DNA of 64,000 bases from Microcella alkalica. Its GTDB lineage: Bacteria; Actinomycetota; Actinomycetes; Actinomycetales; Microbacteriaceae. Positions within the stretch are counted from its first letter, which is position 1. Every line of letters begins with the position of its first letter. The notes beneath the pieces are model-generated. The model made no database searches. It saw only the letters and a program-made list of their open reading frames with translations, and was not told the origin of the DNA. This document shows, one piece after another, positions 8,594-17,073 of the stretch. The stretch spans positions 124,001 through 188,000 of the forward strand of contig NZ_JACGWX010000003.1 of NCBI RefSeq assembly GCF_014137945.1. Direction: 5' to 3'. A program made the position numbers and the translations under genes.

Positions 8594-9109
8594 CTACGCG
8601 ACATCGGGCGGGGCCGGCACCGCGAGCAGGTCGGCGACCTCCTGAGCCAGCTGCGGGATGCTCCTCTCGCCGTCGAGCATCGTGACGAGCTCACCAGGGG
8701 CGGGGCTCTCGAGGGTCGCCAGCTGCGAGTCGAGGAGGGTCGCGGGCATGTAGTGGCCCTCGCGCGTGGAGAGCCGCTGCTCGAGCACGGGCCGCGGCAC
8801 GTCGAGGAGGGCGAAGAGCGTGCCGGGGGCGAGCTCGCGCAGTCGGGCGCGGTAGGAGCGCTTGAGGGCGCTGCAGGCCATGACGCAGGGGCGGTGGTCG
8901 CGCAGGGCCTCGCCGACGGCATCCAGCCAGGGGGCGCGATCGGCGTCGTCGAGCGGATGCCCCGCCGCCATCTTGGCCACGTTCGACGCCGGGTGGAGGT
9001 CGTCGGCGTCGAGGAACACGACGCCCGCGCGAGCCGCGGCGTCGCGGCCGACCACCGTCTTGCCGGCGGCCGAGACGCCCATGAGGACGAGGGAGGGGCG
9101 ATCGGGCAT
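8594..9109 (-). CDS. gntK: Gluconokinase, GntK type (paralogue 1)
   Basis: A 171-residue P-loop kinase that phosphorylates D-gluconate to 6-phosphogluconate. Walker A is GVSAAGKT (residues 11-18). DADDLHPASNVAKMAAGHPLDD is the family substrate/Mg region (split here as DADDLHP and NVAKMAAG). CSALKRSYR and the [17 protein letters not shown] region complete the signature. It is divergent from gnd, whose product uses 6-phosphogluconate, so the two together feed gluconate into the pentose-phosphate pathway. TACGGT lies six bases before the ATG, suggesting leaderless transcription. A second paralogue sits at 11205-11792. Confidence 0.93.
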   Translation of the reverse strand: MPDRPSLVLMGVSAAGKTVVGRDAAARAGVVFLDADDLHPASNVAKMAAGHPLDDADRAPWLDAVGEALRDHRPCVMACSALKRSYRARLRELAPGTLFALLDVPRPVLEQRLSTREGHYMPATLLDSQLATLESPAPGELVTMLDGERSIPQLAQEVADLLAVPAPPDVA

Positions 9110-9115
9110 GATCCC

Positions 9116-9121
9116 ACCGTA
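9116..9121 (-). promoter_or_regulatory. -10 hexamer of gntK1, leaderless arrangement
   Basis: TACGGT on the minus strand ends six bases before the ATG at 9109, and there is no ribosome-binding site between. Confidence 0.55.
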
Positions 9122-9234
9122 GGCGGGTGCCCCCGCGCCGGGGGCGGAGTGTTCAGGGAATAGGCTGGAGGCGGTCGTGCCACCACCTCTCTGACCGCGG
9201 CGCCGCGCGCCCCCACCCCCCTCAGGAGCACCAC

Positions 9235-10683
9235 GTGACCCAGCCCCAGGCCAACATCGGAGTCGTCGGACTCGCCGTGATGGGCTCGAACCTCGCCCGC
9301 AACCTCGCCAGCCGCGAGGGCAACACGGTGGCGATCTTCAACCGTTCGTACGAGAAGACCGAGACGCTCATCACCGACCACCCCGAGGCCGGGTTCATCG
9401 CCACGAGCACGTACGACGAGTTCGCGGCGGCGCTGCAGAAGCCCCGCACGGCGATCATCATGGTGCAGGCTGGCCGCGGCACCGACGCGGTCATCGACGC
9501 GCTCACGAAGGTCTTCGAGCCGGGCGACATCATCGTCGACGGCGGCAACGCGCTCTTCACCGACACCATCCGTCGCGAGGCGGCCGTGCGCGCGACGGGC
9601 ATCAACTTCGTCGGCGCCGGCATCTCCGGCGGCGAGGAGGGCGCACTCAACGGCCCGTCGATCATGCCGGGCGGCTCGACCGAGGCGTGGCAGACGCTCG
9701 GCCCCATCCTGCGCTCGATCGCGGCGGTCGCCGACGGCGAGCCGTGCGTCACCCACGTCGGCACCGACGGCGCCGGGCACTTCGTCAAGATGATCCACAA
9801 CGGCATCGAGTACGCCGACATGCAGCTCATCGCCGAGGCGTACGACCTGCTCCGCCGCGTCGGCGGGCTCGAGCCGGCCGAGATCGCCGAGATCTTCGCC
9901 GAGTGGAACCGCGGCGAGCTCGAGAGCTACCTCATCGAGATCACCGCCGAAGTGCTGAAGCAGGTGGATGCGACGACCGGCAAGCCGCTCGTCGACGTCA
10001 TCCTCGACCAGGCCGGTGCCAAGGGCACCGGCGCGTGGACGGTGCAGTCCGCGCTCGACCTCGGCGTTCCCGTGTCGGGCATCGCGGAGGCCGTCTTCGC
10101 CCGCTCGCTCTCGTCGAAGCCCGCGCAGCGCGCCGCGGCGCGCGAACTGCCGGGCGCCGTCGACGCGTGGGAGGTCACCGACCGCGCGGCGTTCGTCGAA
10201 GACGTGCGCCGCGCCCTCTACGCCTCGAAGATCATCGCCTACAGCCAGGGCTTCGACGCGATCGTCGCGGGCGCCGAGCAGTACTCGTGGGACATCAGGA
10301 AGGGCGAGATCGCGAAGATCTGGCGCGCGGGCTGCATCATCCGCGCGCAGTTCCTCAACCGCATCACCGAGGCCTACGCGGAGAACCCCGAGCTCGTCGC
10401 ACTCGTCACCGCGCCGTACTTCGCCGACGCGGTCGGAGGCGCGCTGCCCGCCTGGCGGCGCATCGTCTCGGGCGCCGCGCTCGCGGGCATCCCGACCCCG
10501 ACGTTCGCCTCCTCGCTCTCGTACTACGACGGGCTGCGGGCCGACCGCCTGTCGGCCGCGCTCGTGCAGGGCCAGCGCGACTTCTTCGGCGCGCACACGT
10601 ACAAGCGCGTCGACCAGGAGGGCACGTTCCACACCCTGTGGAGCGGCGACCGCTCGGAGATCTCGGCGGCCGACGCGCACTAG
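9235..10683 (+). CDS. gnd: 6-phosphogluconate dehydrogenase, decarboxylating
   Basis: A 482-residue enzyme that oxidatively decarboxylates 6-phosphogluconate to ribulose 5-phosphate with NADP. It shows the dinucleotide fold (GVVGLAVMGSNLARN), the substrate loop GGEEGALNGPSIMPGG, catalytic KMIHNGIEYADMQ and the C-terminal RDFFGAHTYKR element that reaches the partner subunit. Length fits the long homodimeric form. The GTG at 9235 is preceded by CAGGAG at 9223-9228, a normal ribosome site, unlike many neighbours. It ends in a 520-base gap of repeats. Confidence 0.97.
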   Translation: MTQPQANIGVVGLAVMGSNLARNLASREGNTVAIFNRSYEKTETLITDHPEAGFIATSTYDEFAAALQKPRTAIIMVQAGRGTDAVIDALTKVFEPGDIIVDGGNALFTDTIRREAAVRATGINFVGAGISGGEEGALNGPSIMPGGSTEAWQTLGPILRSIAAVADGEPCVTHVGTDGAGHFVKMIHNGIEYADMQLIAEAYDLLRRVGGLEPAEIAEIFAEWNRGELESYLIEITAEVLKQVDATTGKPLVDVILDQAGAKGTGAWTVQSALDLGVPVSGIAEAVFARSLSSKPAQRAAARELPGAVDAWEVTDRAAFVEDVRRALYASKIIAYSQGFDAIVAGAEQYSWDIRKGEIAKIWRAGCIIRAQFLNRITEAYAENPELVALVTAPYFADAVGGALPAWRRIVSGAALAGIPTPTFASSLSYYDGLRADRLSAALVQGQRDFFGAHTYKRVDQEGTFHTLWSGDRSEISAADAH

Positions 10684-10728
10684 GCGCTTGGCTCAGGCGG
10701 CGCGGCGTCCCGGCCGCCTCGCTCGTTG

Positions 10729-10767
10729 CGAAGGCCCGAGTCTCCAATTGGGGAGCGCAGGCCTTCG
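10729..10767 (+). terminator. Hairpin downstream of gnd
   Basis: CGAAGGCC (10729-10736) pairs with GGCCTTCG (10760-10767), with an inner CTCC/GGGAG pairing around AATTG. It starts 45 bases after the gnd stop, before the low-complexity tract. It is likely a terminator or 3' processing structure; no U-run follows. Confidence 0.45.
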
Positions 10768-10775
10768 TCGTCGGC

Positions 10776-10895
10776 GGGTGCGGCTGCGGCTGCGTCGGCG
10801 GCTGCGGCTGCGGCTGCGGCTGCGAGTGTGGCGCGGGTGCCGCGGGTGCCCGGGGGCCGCGGGTGCCTGGGGGCCCGGGGGCCGCGGGGGCTCGG
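10776..10895 (+). repeat. Low-complexity GC tract (GGCTGC and GGGTGCC units)
   Basis: From about 10776 to 10825 the unit GGCTGC recurs (two copies, a GTCGGC interruption, then four copies). From about 10835 to 10895 GCGGGTGCC and GGGGGCC units alternate. Open frames through it give only biased dipeptide-like strings, so I do not call a gene. It occupies part of the 10684-11204 gap between convergent gnd and gntK2. Confidence 0.75.
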
Positions 10896-10908
10896 CTGGG
10901 CGCACGAT

Positions 10909-10991
10909 GCGCAACCCAGGAACGCTGCGCAGACACCCCTGCCAGCCCGGGCTACTCTCCGGCGTTCAGCGCGGCCATTCCTGAGTTGCGC
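10909..10991. repeat. 83-base inverted-repeat module 1
   Basis: Ends GCGCAACCCAGGAA (10909-10922) and TTCCTGAGTTGCGC (10978-10991) are inverted with one mismatch. The inner edge of the left end (CAGGAACGC) is shared with module 2 at 11039-11125. It may be a cruciform, a small non-autonomous element or a structured RNA. No target-site duplication is obvious. Confidence 0.65.
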
Positions 10992-11038
10992 AGACTCTTC
11001 ACTCGTCCGCCGGGCCGCGGATCGTCGTCGGCTCCCAC

Positions 11039-11125
11039 CTGCCAAATGCAGGAACGCCGGGTCGGATGAGCGGCGAGTCGCGACGACACACCGTAAGGAG
11101 GCGCCATGCTTCCTGCATTTGGCAG
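11039..11125. repeat. 87-base inverted-repeat module 2
   Basis: Perfect 15-base ends: CTGCCAAATGCAGGA (11039-11053) and TCCTGCATTTGGCAG (11111-11125). The centre carries an inner dyad around GTCGCGACGACAC that is closely matched by the module at 26280-26362. It lies 80 bases before the gntK2 stop, between convergent genes. Confidence 0.75.
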
Positions 11126-11204
11126 CTCAACAACCGAATGGGGCGGCTCGGTCGCCGTGGGACGCTGCTAAGGGATGCGTCAGGCAGGAGCGAGCGGGCG
11201 GGCA

Positions 11205-11792
11205 TCAGCCCGGGGCGAGCCGGCGGGCGTCAGCGCGGACGGGCGCACGCGAGGCGGGCGCTAGCGCGGCGAGCGCCGTGACGGTCTCGTCGACGATGCG
11301 GTCGATCGTCGGTGTGACGTCGATCGTCAGGCCGACCTCGTCATCCCCAAGCGGCTCGAGCGTCGCGAGCTGCGAGTCGAGCAGACTCGAGGGCATGAAG
11401 TGGTCGCTGCGTCCCGCCATGCGCGCCTCGAGCACGCCGCGGGGCGCGGTCAGGTGCACGAACACGGTGTCGGGGCTCCAGTGGCGCAGCACGAAGCGGT
11501 ACGCGCTCGTGAGAGCCGAGCAGGCCATGACGACCCCGTCTCCGGATGCTGCGCCCGCGGCGAGCGCCCGACCGACCCTGTCGAGCCACGGCCACCGGTC
11601 GACGTCGGTGAGAGGCACACCCGCCGTCATCTTGGCGACGTTCTCGTCCGGGTGCAGATCGTCGGCGTCACGGAACTCGAGGGCGAGTCGCTCAGCCAGA
11701 GCGCGGCCGACGCTCGTCTTGCCCGCGGCCGAGACGCCCATCACGACGATGACGGGGCGTCCCGGCCGGAGCGGTGCCGACGGAGTCGTCAC
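11205..11792 (-). CDS. Gluconokinase-family kinase (paralogue 2) in uronate locus
   Basis: A 195-residue GntK-type P-loop kinase with Walker [34 protein letters not shown] and the [16 protein letters not shown] element. The GTG start overlaps the manD stop by four bases, so translation is coupled. Its family phosphorylates gluconate, but the gene sits directly behind mannonate dehydratase, whose product is 2-keto-3-deoxygluconate, and no PfkB-type KDG kinase is in the window. It may phosphorylate KDG or a related aldonate; that is inference. It differs clearly from the kinase at 8594-9109 outside the motifs, so it is not a recent duplicate. Confidence 0.88.
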   Translation of the reverse strand: MTTPSAPLRPGRPVIVVMGVSAAGKTSVGRALAERLALEFRDADDLHPDENVAKMTAGVPLTDVDRWPWLDRVGRALAAGAASGDGVVMACSALTSAYRFVLRHWSPDTVFVHLTAPRGVLEARMAGRSDHFMPSSLLDSQLATLEPLGDDEVGLTIDVTPTIDRIVDETVTALAALAPASRAPVRADARRLAPG

Positions 11793-13021
11793 CAGTCGTG
11801 GACGGTGCCGTCGGCGAGGCGGTTGTAGGGGAGGTACGCCTGCACGTAGGGGTAGCTGCCGGCCTCGTCGACATCGAGCTCGACGCCGAGCCCGGGCTTG
11901 TCTCCCGGGTGGAGGAATCCGTCCTTCCAGGTGAAGGACTGCTGGAAGACCTGATCGGTCTTCGCGCCGTGCTTCATGTACTCCTGGATCCCGAAGTTGT
12001 GGATCGACAGGCCGAGGTGCATCGCGGCGGCCATGCCGACGGGTGAGATGTCCGTCGGCCCGTGCATGCCCGACTTGATCTGGTACTGCGACGCGTACTC
12101 CAGCACCTTCTTGAGGTGGGAGATGCCGCCCGTGTGCGTGACCGCGCTTCGCACGTAGTCGATGAGCTGCTCGCGGATGATCTGCTGGTAATCCCACACG
12201 GTGTTGAAAATCTCGCCGATCGCGAGGGGCGTGGTGGTGTGCTGTCGAACCAGTCGGAGCGCCTCTGGATTCTCGGCCGGCGTGCAGTCCTCGAGCCAGA
12301 ACAGGTCGTACGGCTCGAGCGACTTGCCGAGCTGCGCAGCCTGGATGGGCGTCATGCGGTGGTGCCCGTCGTGCAGCAGAGGCAGCTCCGGGCCGAACTC
12401 GTTGCGCACGGCCTCGAATACGGTCGGGAGGTGGCGCAGGTAGCTGCGAGTGTCCCAGTCCTCCTCCTTCGGCAGAGCGCCTCGCACGGCGGGCTCATGG
12501 TCGTAACGAACACCGACCGCGTGCGTTGCGTTGGACGCGATTCCGTAGATCGACTTCAGGCCGGGGACTCCCGTCTGGACCCGGATCGCTCGATAGCCCT
12601 GCTCCTGGTGGTCGCGCACGCTGTCGAACAGCTCAGAGATCGTCTTCCCCGACGCATGCCCGTAGGCGAGAAGCCCATTGCGGCTCGCGCCCCCGAGGAG
12701 TTGGTAGACGGGCAGCCCAGCGACCTTGCCCTTGATGTCCCAGAGCGCCATGTCCACTGCGGCGATAGCCGCCATTGTGACCGGCCCGCGGCGCCAGTAG
12801 GCGCTTCGGTAGAGGAACTGCCACGTGTCTTCGATCTTGGCGGGGTCGCGGTTGATCAGCAGAGGCACGATGTGCTCGCTGAGGTAGGCCACGACGGCGA
12901 GCTCACGGCCGTTGAGCGTGGCGTCGCCGAGCCCGGTCACGCCGTCGCTCGTCGTGATCTTGAGCGTCACGAAGTTCCGGTCAGGACTTGTGACGATGAC
13001 TTCTGCCTTGTCGATGATCAT
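11789..13021 (-). CDS. manD: D-mannonate dehydratase, enolase superfamily (ManD/RspA)
   Basis: A 410-residue Mg-dependent enzyme predicted to convert D-mannonate to 2-keto-3-deoxygluconate. Metal ligands expected for ManD are present: D218 with H220 in LLHDGHH, E244 in [11 protein letters not shown]270 in AIGEIFNT. Catalytic-site residues R147, Y159 and H320 (GMHGPTD) also match the family pattern. Some family members prefer gluconate, so specificity is inferred from the adjacent UxaC and UxuB. A LacI-type palindrome lies about 80 bases upstream, and it is co-transcribed with the downstream kinase. Confidence 0.93.
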   Translation of the reverse strand: MIIDKAEVIVTSPDRNFVTLKITTSDGVTGLGDATLNGRELAVVAYLSEHIVPLLINRDPAKIEDTWQFLYRSAYWRRGPVTMAAIAAVDMALWDIKGKVAGLPVYQLLGGASRNGLLAYGHASGKTISELFDSVRDHQEQGYRAIRVQTGVPGLKSIYGIASNATHAVGVRYDHEPAVRGALPKEEDWDTRSYLRHLPTVFEAVRNEFGPELPLLHDGHHRMTPIQAAQLGKSLEPYDLFWLEDCTPAENPEALRLVRQHTTTPLAIGEIFNTVWDYQQIIREQLIDYVRSAVTHTGGISHLKKVLEYASQYQIKSGMHGPTDISPVGMAAAMHLGLSIHNFGIQEYMKHGAKTDQVFQQSFTWKDGFLHPGDKPGLGVELDVDEAGSYPYVQAYLPYNRLADGTVHDW

Positions 13022-13099
13022 GTGCGGTCTTTCATGGTCGGGCTGGAATCGGCGGGGTTCCGCCGGAGCGATGCGGTCAGTGAATCATGATCAGGCCGT

Positions 13100-13119
13100 T
13101 TTGGCAAGCGGTTGCCAAA
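13100..13119. promoter_or_regulatory. LacI-family operator in front of manD
   Basis: TTTGGCAAGCGGTTGCCAAA is a 20-base palindrome with one mismatched pair near the centre. It lies between the uxuB stop (13161) and the manD start (13021). The core TTGnCAAnCGnTTGCCAA is shared with sites at 22541, 22564 and 35845. The CG-centred dyad is typical of LacI/GalR regulators, and the only such gene here is at 16000-17073. Confidence 0.8.
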
Positions 13120-13160
13120 CGGGGCGCGTGCTGGCTCACGTCGTGCGCAGGGCTCCACCG

Positions 13161-14555
13161 TCAGCCGGAGACGGCCGCGCGTCGAGAAGCCTCGACGACG
13201 GCGAGCGCGGCGGAGTCGTCAGCGAGCTCGGGGTCGAGGAACCCGAGGAGAGCGCGCGACGAGTCGCGCGCGGCAGCGGCGGCGGCGACCTCCTCCTCAG
13301 CCGGGTCGGGCGGCAGCGTGTCGAGCGCGGCCGCATCCATCCACGCCGCGATCGCACTCGCCGCACCCTCGCCCGAGCGCCCGGCGGCGAGCTCGGCCCG
13401 CAGCACGGGAACAGCTCGCACGCGCAGCTTCATCGAGCCGTCGCGGCCGATCTGCGCGAGGCGGTGCTCGATGCGCGGGTTCTCGAAGCGCTCGAGCAGC
13501 GCGGCGCGATAGGCGGGCACGTCGAGGTCGGCGGGCAGGTGGGCCTCCGCCTCATCCCAGAACCGCTCGACGGATGCCCGGCACGCGGCATCGGCGATGG
13601 CCTCGTGCACCGTCTCGTGCCCGCGGGCCGGGCCGGCATAGGCCAGCAGGCTGTGGGCGCCGTTGAGTAGCCAGAGCTTGCGTCGCTCGAAGGGGCGGAT
13701 GTCGTCGACGATGCGGGCGCCCGCCTGCTCCCACGCCGGGCGACCGGAGGGGAAGCCGCCACTGAGCACCCAGTCGGAGAACGGCTCGGTGACGACGGGC
13801 GCGCGGTCGTCCCAGCCCGAGAGCTCGGCCACTGTGGCGATGTCGGCGTCGCGCGTCGCGGGCGTGATGCGGTCGACCGACGTCGATACGAAGCTCACCA
13901 CATCGGTGACATATCGCGTGAGATCGTCGCTCACGGCGTCGGCCATGTCGAGCAGCGCCTGGCGCACGAGCTCGCCGTTCGACGGCATGTTGTCGCACGG
14001 CACGATCGCGAGCCCGGGGCCTCCCGCACGGCGGCGCAGCTCGAGGCCGACGAGGATTCGTCCGAGGGCGGAGACGGGCACCGATCCAGCCGGGCGGGCA
14101 CCGCCAGCGACCCTGCGCGCGAGCACGAGGTCGGAGGCGATGACGGGGTCGGCGAGTTCGATTGTGCCGTCGCCGCCGAAACGGTAGCCGGCCTCCGTGA
14201 CTGTGAGCGTGACGATCGCGGTCGCGGGCGCGGCGATCGCGGACAGCACCTGGTCGGGCGTCGAGCCGTCCACGGCGCGCACGATGCTGCGCATGACCGA
14301 GACGGAGTCGCCGCCGGCGCCGCGGACGACGAGCGAGTACAGGCCGTCCTGCGCCGCGAGCGGGGCGGCCGCGCCAGCGCTTCGGCCGGTGAAGGCCGCG
14401 ATGCCCCACGCGCGCTCGACGTCGACTGCGTCGGTATAGGACGCCTGGTGCGCACGGTGGAAAGCGCCGAGGCCGAGGTGCACGATTCGCTCCGGGGCCG
14501 GGTCGGTCGCGACCCCGCTCGCGGCGAGAGCGCTGCGCGTGAGCGGAATGGTCAC
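13161..14555 (-). CDS. uxuB: Mannitol dehydrogenase family protein, probable fructuronate reductase UxuB
   Basis: A 464-residue long-chain polyol dehydrogenase expected to reduce D-fructuronate to D-mannonate with NADH. The N-terminal Rossmann segment contains HLGLGAFHRAHQA. The catalytic KxxxxNxxH motif is KLWLLNGAH, and IVPCDNMPSNG is also conserved. The family covers mannitol, tagaturonate and fructuronate enzymes. The assignment rests on the four-base overlap with uxaC upstream and on manD downstream. It is the last gene of the long operon; an operator for manD follows. Confidence 0.9.
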   Translation of the reverse strand: MTIPLTRSALAASGVATDPAPERIVHLGLGAFHRAHQASYTDAVDVERAWGIAAFTGRSAGAAAPLAAQDGLYSLVVRGAGGDSVSVMRSIVRAVDGSTPDQVLSAIAAPATAIVTLTVTEAGYRFGGDGTIELADPVIASDLVLARRVAGGARPAGSVPVSALGRILVGLELRRRAGGPGLAIVPCDNMPSNGELVRQALLDMADAVSDDLTRYVTDVVSFVSTSVDRITPATRDADIATVAELSGWDDRAPVVTEPFSDWVLSGGFPSGRPAWEQAGARIVDDIRPFERRKLWLLNGAHSLLAYAGPARGHETVHEAIADAACRASVERFWDEAEAHLPADLDVPAYRAALLERFENPRIEHRLAQIGRDGSMKLRVRAVPVLRAELAAGRSGEGAASAIAAWMDAAALDTLPPDPAEEEVAAAAAARDSSRALLGFLDPELADDSAALAVVEASRRAAVSG

Positions 14556-15991
14556 AGCTTGAACACCTCCCGGGGCTGGGCGTCGGTGATCTCCACGATG
14601 ATGCGCTCGGCGTCGGCCATCGTCAGGCGGCCCTCGATCACGAGGCGCGCGAGGAAGGCCGAGTCGACGCGCCGCGACATGTCGTGACGTGCGGGGATCG
14701 ACAGGAACGCACGGGTGTCGTCGATGAAGCCCGAGCCGCGCGAGAAGCCCGCCGTCTCGGTGACCGCAGCGCGCACCCGCAGGGCCGCGTCAGGGGCATC
14801 CAGGAACCACCACGGAGCGCCCACGTAGAGCGCCGGGTAGAAGCCCGCGAGCGGAGCCAGCTCGCGCGAGTACACGGTCTCGTCGATGCTGAAGGCGACG
14901 ATGTGCACGTCGGGGCGCAGGCCGATCTCATCGAGCAGTGGCCGCAGGTTCGCGGTGTACTCGACGGCGATCGGGATGTCGTGACCTGAGTCGGGGCCGA
15001 AGCGGTCGAAGGTCGCCGAGGAGTGGTTTCGGTGCACTCCGGGGTGGATCGTCATGACGAGGCCGTCGTCGGCGCTCATGCGGCCCATCTCGAGGAGCAT
15101 GGCTCCGCGGAAGAGGCGGGCGCCTTGCGCGTCCAGCCGACCGGCGAGAGCATCGCGGTGGAGGGCGGCGAACTCGTCGCGGTCGAGCGCGACGGTGAAG
15201 GGCTCGCGCACGCCGTGGTCGGCCGAGACGGCGCCGTTCGCGATGAAGTGGGCACGGCGCTCGCGCAGCGAGGCGAGGTAGCCCTGCGGGTCGTCGGCGC
15301 TGCGGCCCGTCGCGGCGGCGAGGCGCTCGAGGCGCTCGCGGAAGCCCGCGGCCTCGGGGTCGAGGTATGCGTCGGGCCGGAAGGTGGGCAGGATGCGCGC
15401 CGACACCGCCGGGTCGGTAGCGAGAGCGCGGTGCACCTCGAGGTCGTCGAGCGGGTCGTCCGTCGTCGCGAGCACCTCGATGCGGAACTGGTCGAGCAGA
15501 GCGCGCGGCCGGAAGTCGGCGTCGGCGATGCGTGAGGCGATGCGGTCGTAGAACGCGTCGGCCGACGCGGGCGACAACTCGTCGGTGAGCCCGAAGAGCG
15601 AGGCCCACTCGTGGCGGAGCCAGTAGCCCGAGGCGGTGCCCGCGAAGAGATGCCAGCGGTCGGCGAAGGCGATCCAGGCCGCGCGCGGGTCGGCGGGGCC
15701 GCCCGCTCCGACGCCGAAGAGCGCGAGGTCGGCGCCGTCGGCGTGCAGGAGGCGCGTGACGTAGTGGTCGAAGGTCAGGAACAGCGAGGTCGGGTCGGCG
15801 AACGCGGCATCATCGAGAAGGATGCGCGGGTCGACGTGACCGTGCGGCGAGATGATCGGCAGCTCGGCGACGCGCTCGTGCAGCGCGCGGGCGCGGTCGC
15901 GCGTGTCCGGGTCGGCGGGGAAGAGCCGGTCGGGGTCGAGGACCGTCAACCGATTGCCATCAGGGGCGTGAAGAGGGGACGTGTTCGTCAT
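14552..15991 (-). CDS. uxaC: Glucuronate isomerase
   Basis: A 479-residue amidohydrolase-fold isomerase converting D-glucuronate to D-fructuronate (also galacturonate to tagaturonate). The N-terminal metal motif is SPHGHVD near residue 50. Characteristic stretches include WLRHEWASLFG, EVLATTDDPLDDL, TFRPDAYLDPE and the C-terminal RHDMSRRVDSAFLARLV. Length is usual. The ATG at 15991 begins eight bases after the LacI stop. It overlaps uxuB by four bases. This is the entry enzyme of the hexuronate pathway and best defines the locus. Confidence 0.96.
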   Translation of the reverse strand: MTNTSPLHAPDGNRLTVLDPDRLFPADPDTRDRARALHERVAELPIISPHGHVDPRILLDDAAFADPTSLFLTFDHYVTRLLHADGADLALFGVGAGGPADPRAAWIAFADRWHLFAGTASGYWLRHEWASLFGLTDELSPASADAFYDRIASRIADADFRPRALLDQFRIEVLATTDDPLDDLEVHRALATDPAVSARILPTFRPDAYLDPEAAGFRERLERLAAATGRSADDPQGYLASLRERRAHFIANGAVSADHGVREPFTVALDRDEFAALHRDALAGRLDAQGARLFRGAMLLEMGRMSADDGLVMTIHPGVHRNHSSATFDRFGPDSGHDIPIAVEYTANLRPLLDEIGLRPDVHIVAFSIDETVYSRELAPLAGFYPALYVGAPWWFLDAPDAALRVRAAVTETAGFSRGSGFIDDTRAFLSIPARHDMSRRVDSAFLARLVIEGRLTMADAERIIVEITDAQPREVFKL

Positions 15992-15999
15992 GGGGAGGC

Positions 16000-17073
16000 C
16001 TAGTTCTGCGCGGCGAGCGTCGCGACGGAATCGCGCACGACGAGCTCGGTGGTGAGGGGCGTCTCGTCGAGGTCGGCGACGTCCTCGCCGAGGACGGTCA
16101 GCACGGCGTGCACGGCGCGGTGGCCGGCGTCGGCGAGCGGCATGCGGATGGTGGTGAGCGGCGGCGTCGTGAAGTCGCTGCCGAAGATGTCGTCGAAGCC
16201 GATGATGCTCAGATCGCCGGGGATCGACATGCCGCGCTTCTGAGCTTCGCGCAGCAGACCGATCGCCATGAGGTCGTTGTACGCGATGACGGCGGTCGCC
16301 TTGCTCGCGAGAACTTCCGGCAACGAGGCAGGGCCCCCCGCGAGGGTTGGGCTGGCCGGGCCCAGTTGAACGACTTCGATGCCCTCCCGATCGGCCGCGG
16401 CACCGATCGCCTCGGCGCGTCGCTGACCGATCCACGAGGTCTCGGGGCCGGCGAGGTAGGCGATGCGCCGGTGACCCGCCCGTGCGAGGTGCTCCACGGC
16501 CTGCCCGATGCCGATCGAGATGTCGGGCACGATGCAGTCGACGCCCTCGACGAATCGGTTGATGAGCACGAGCGGCTTCTGTGCGGCCAGGTCTTGGATC
16601 TGCGGATCGCCGAGCCGCGTCGTCGCGAGTACGAGGCCGTCGACGGACGGGAGCACGCGCTCGGCCGCGGCTGCCTCTCGCTCACCCGACTCCTGCGACT
16701 CGGCGATGATCAGCGTGTAGCCGAGCTGCGCCGCGGCCTTCTCGGCGCCGCGGATGATGCCGAAGAGCACGGGGTTCGTGATGTCGGCGACGATGAAGCC
16801 GAGCGTCATGGTGCGGCCGGTCGGAAGTGCCCGAGCGAACGGGTTCACGCGGTAGTTGAGCTCGTCGGCGGCTTCGCGAATGCGCTGCTCGGTCTTGATG
16901 TTGATGCGACCGGGCTGGTTGAGAGCGCGAGAGACAGTGGAGGGGTTCACGCCGGCGAGCTTGGCGATGTCGTAGATCGTCGCTGCGGGCGCGCGCGAGG
17001 CGCGGCGACGCGCTGGCGACCGCGCCGCGCTCTCCTCCGTGCTCACCGCGTTCCCTCTCGGATGATCGATCAT
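16000..17073 (-). CDS. LacI-family transcriptional regulator of the hexuronate regulon
   Basis: A 357-residue repressor. The helix-turn-helix TIYDIAKLAGVNPSTVSRAL is at residues 32-51, followed by the hinge (YRVNPFARAL) and a periplasmic-binding-protein-like effector domain (LGFIVADITNP to the C-terminus). The ATG at 17073 overlaps the upstream ATPase stop by four bases. A GTG nine codons later has a better ribosome site (GAGGGA) and may be the true start. Encoded inside the operon it probably controls, it should bind the TTGnCAAnCGnTTGCCAA sites. The effector is probably a uronate intermediate (inference). Confidence 0.93.
   Translation of the reverse strand: MIDHPRGNAVSTEESAARSPARRRASRAPAATIYDIAKLAGVNPSTVSRALNQPGRINIKTEQRIREAADELNYRVNPFARALPTGRTMTLGFIVADITNPVLFGIIRGAEKAAAQLGYTLIIAESQESGEREAAAAERVLPSVDGLVLATTRLGDPQIQDLAAQKPLVLINRFVEGVDCIVPDISIGIGQAVEHLARAGHRRIAYLAGPETSWIGQRRAEAIGAAADREGIEVVQLGPASPTLAGGPASLPEVLASKATAVIAYNDLMAIGLLREAQKRGMSIPGDLSIIGFDDIFGSDFTTPPLTTIRMPLADAGHRAVHAVLTVLGEDVADLDETPLTTELVVRDSVATLAAQN

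Noticed and set aside
10693-11069. Gly/Cys- or Arg/Ser-rich short proteins in the repeat tract
   Set aside because: They translate GGCTGC and GGGTGCC repeats; no start context and frames are open on both strands alike.
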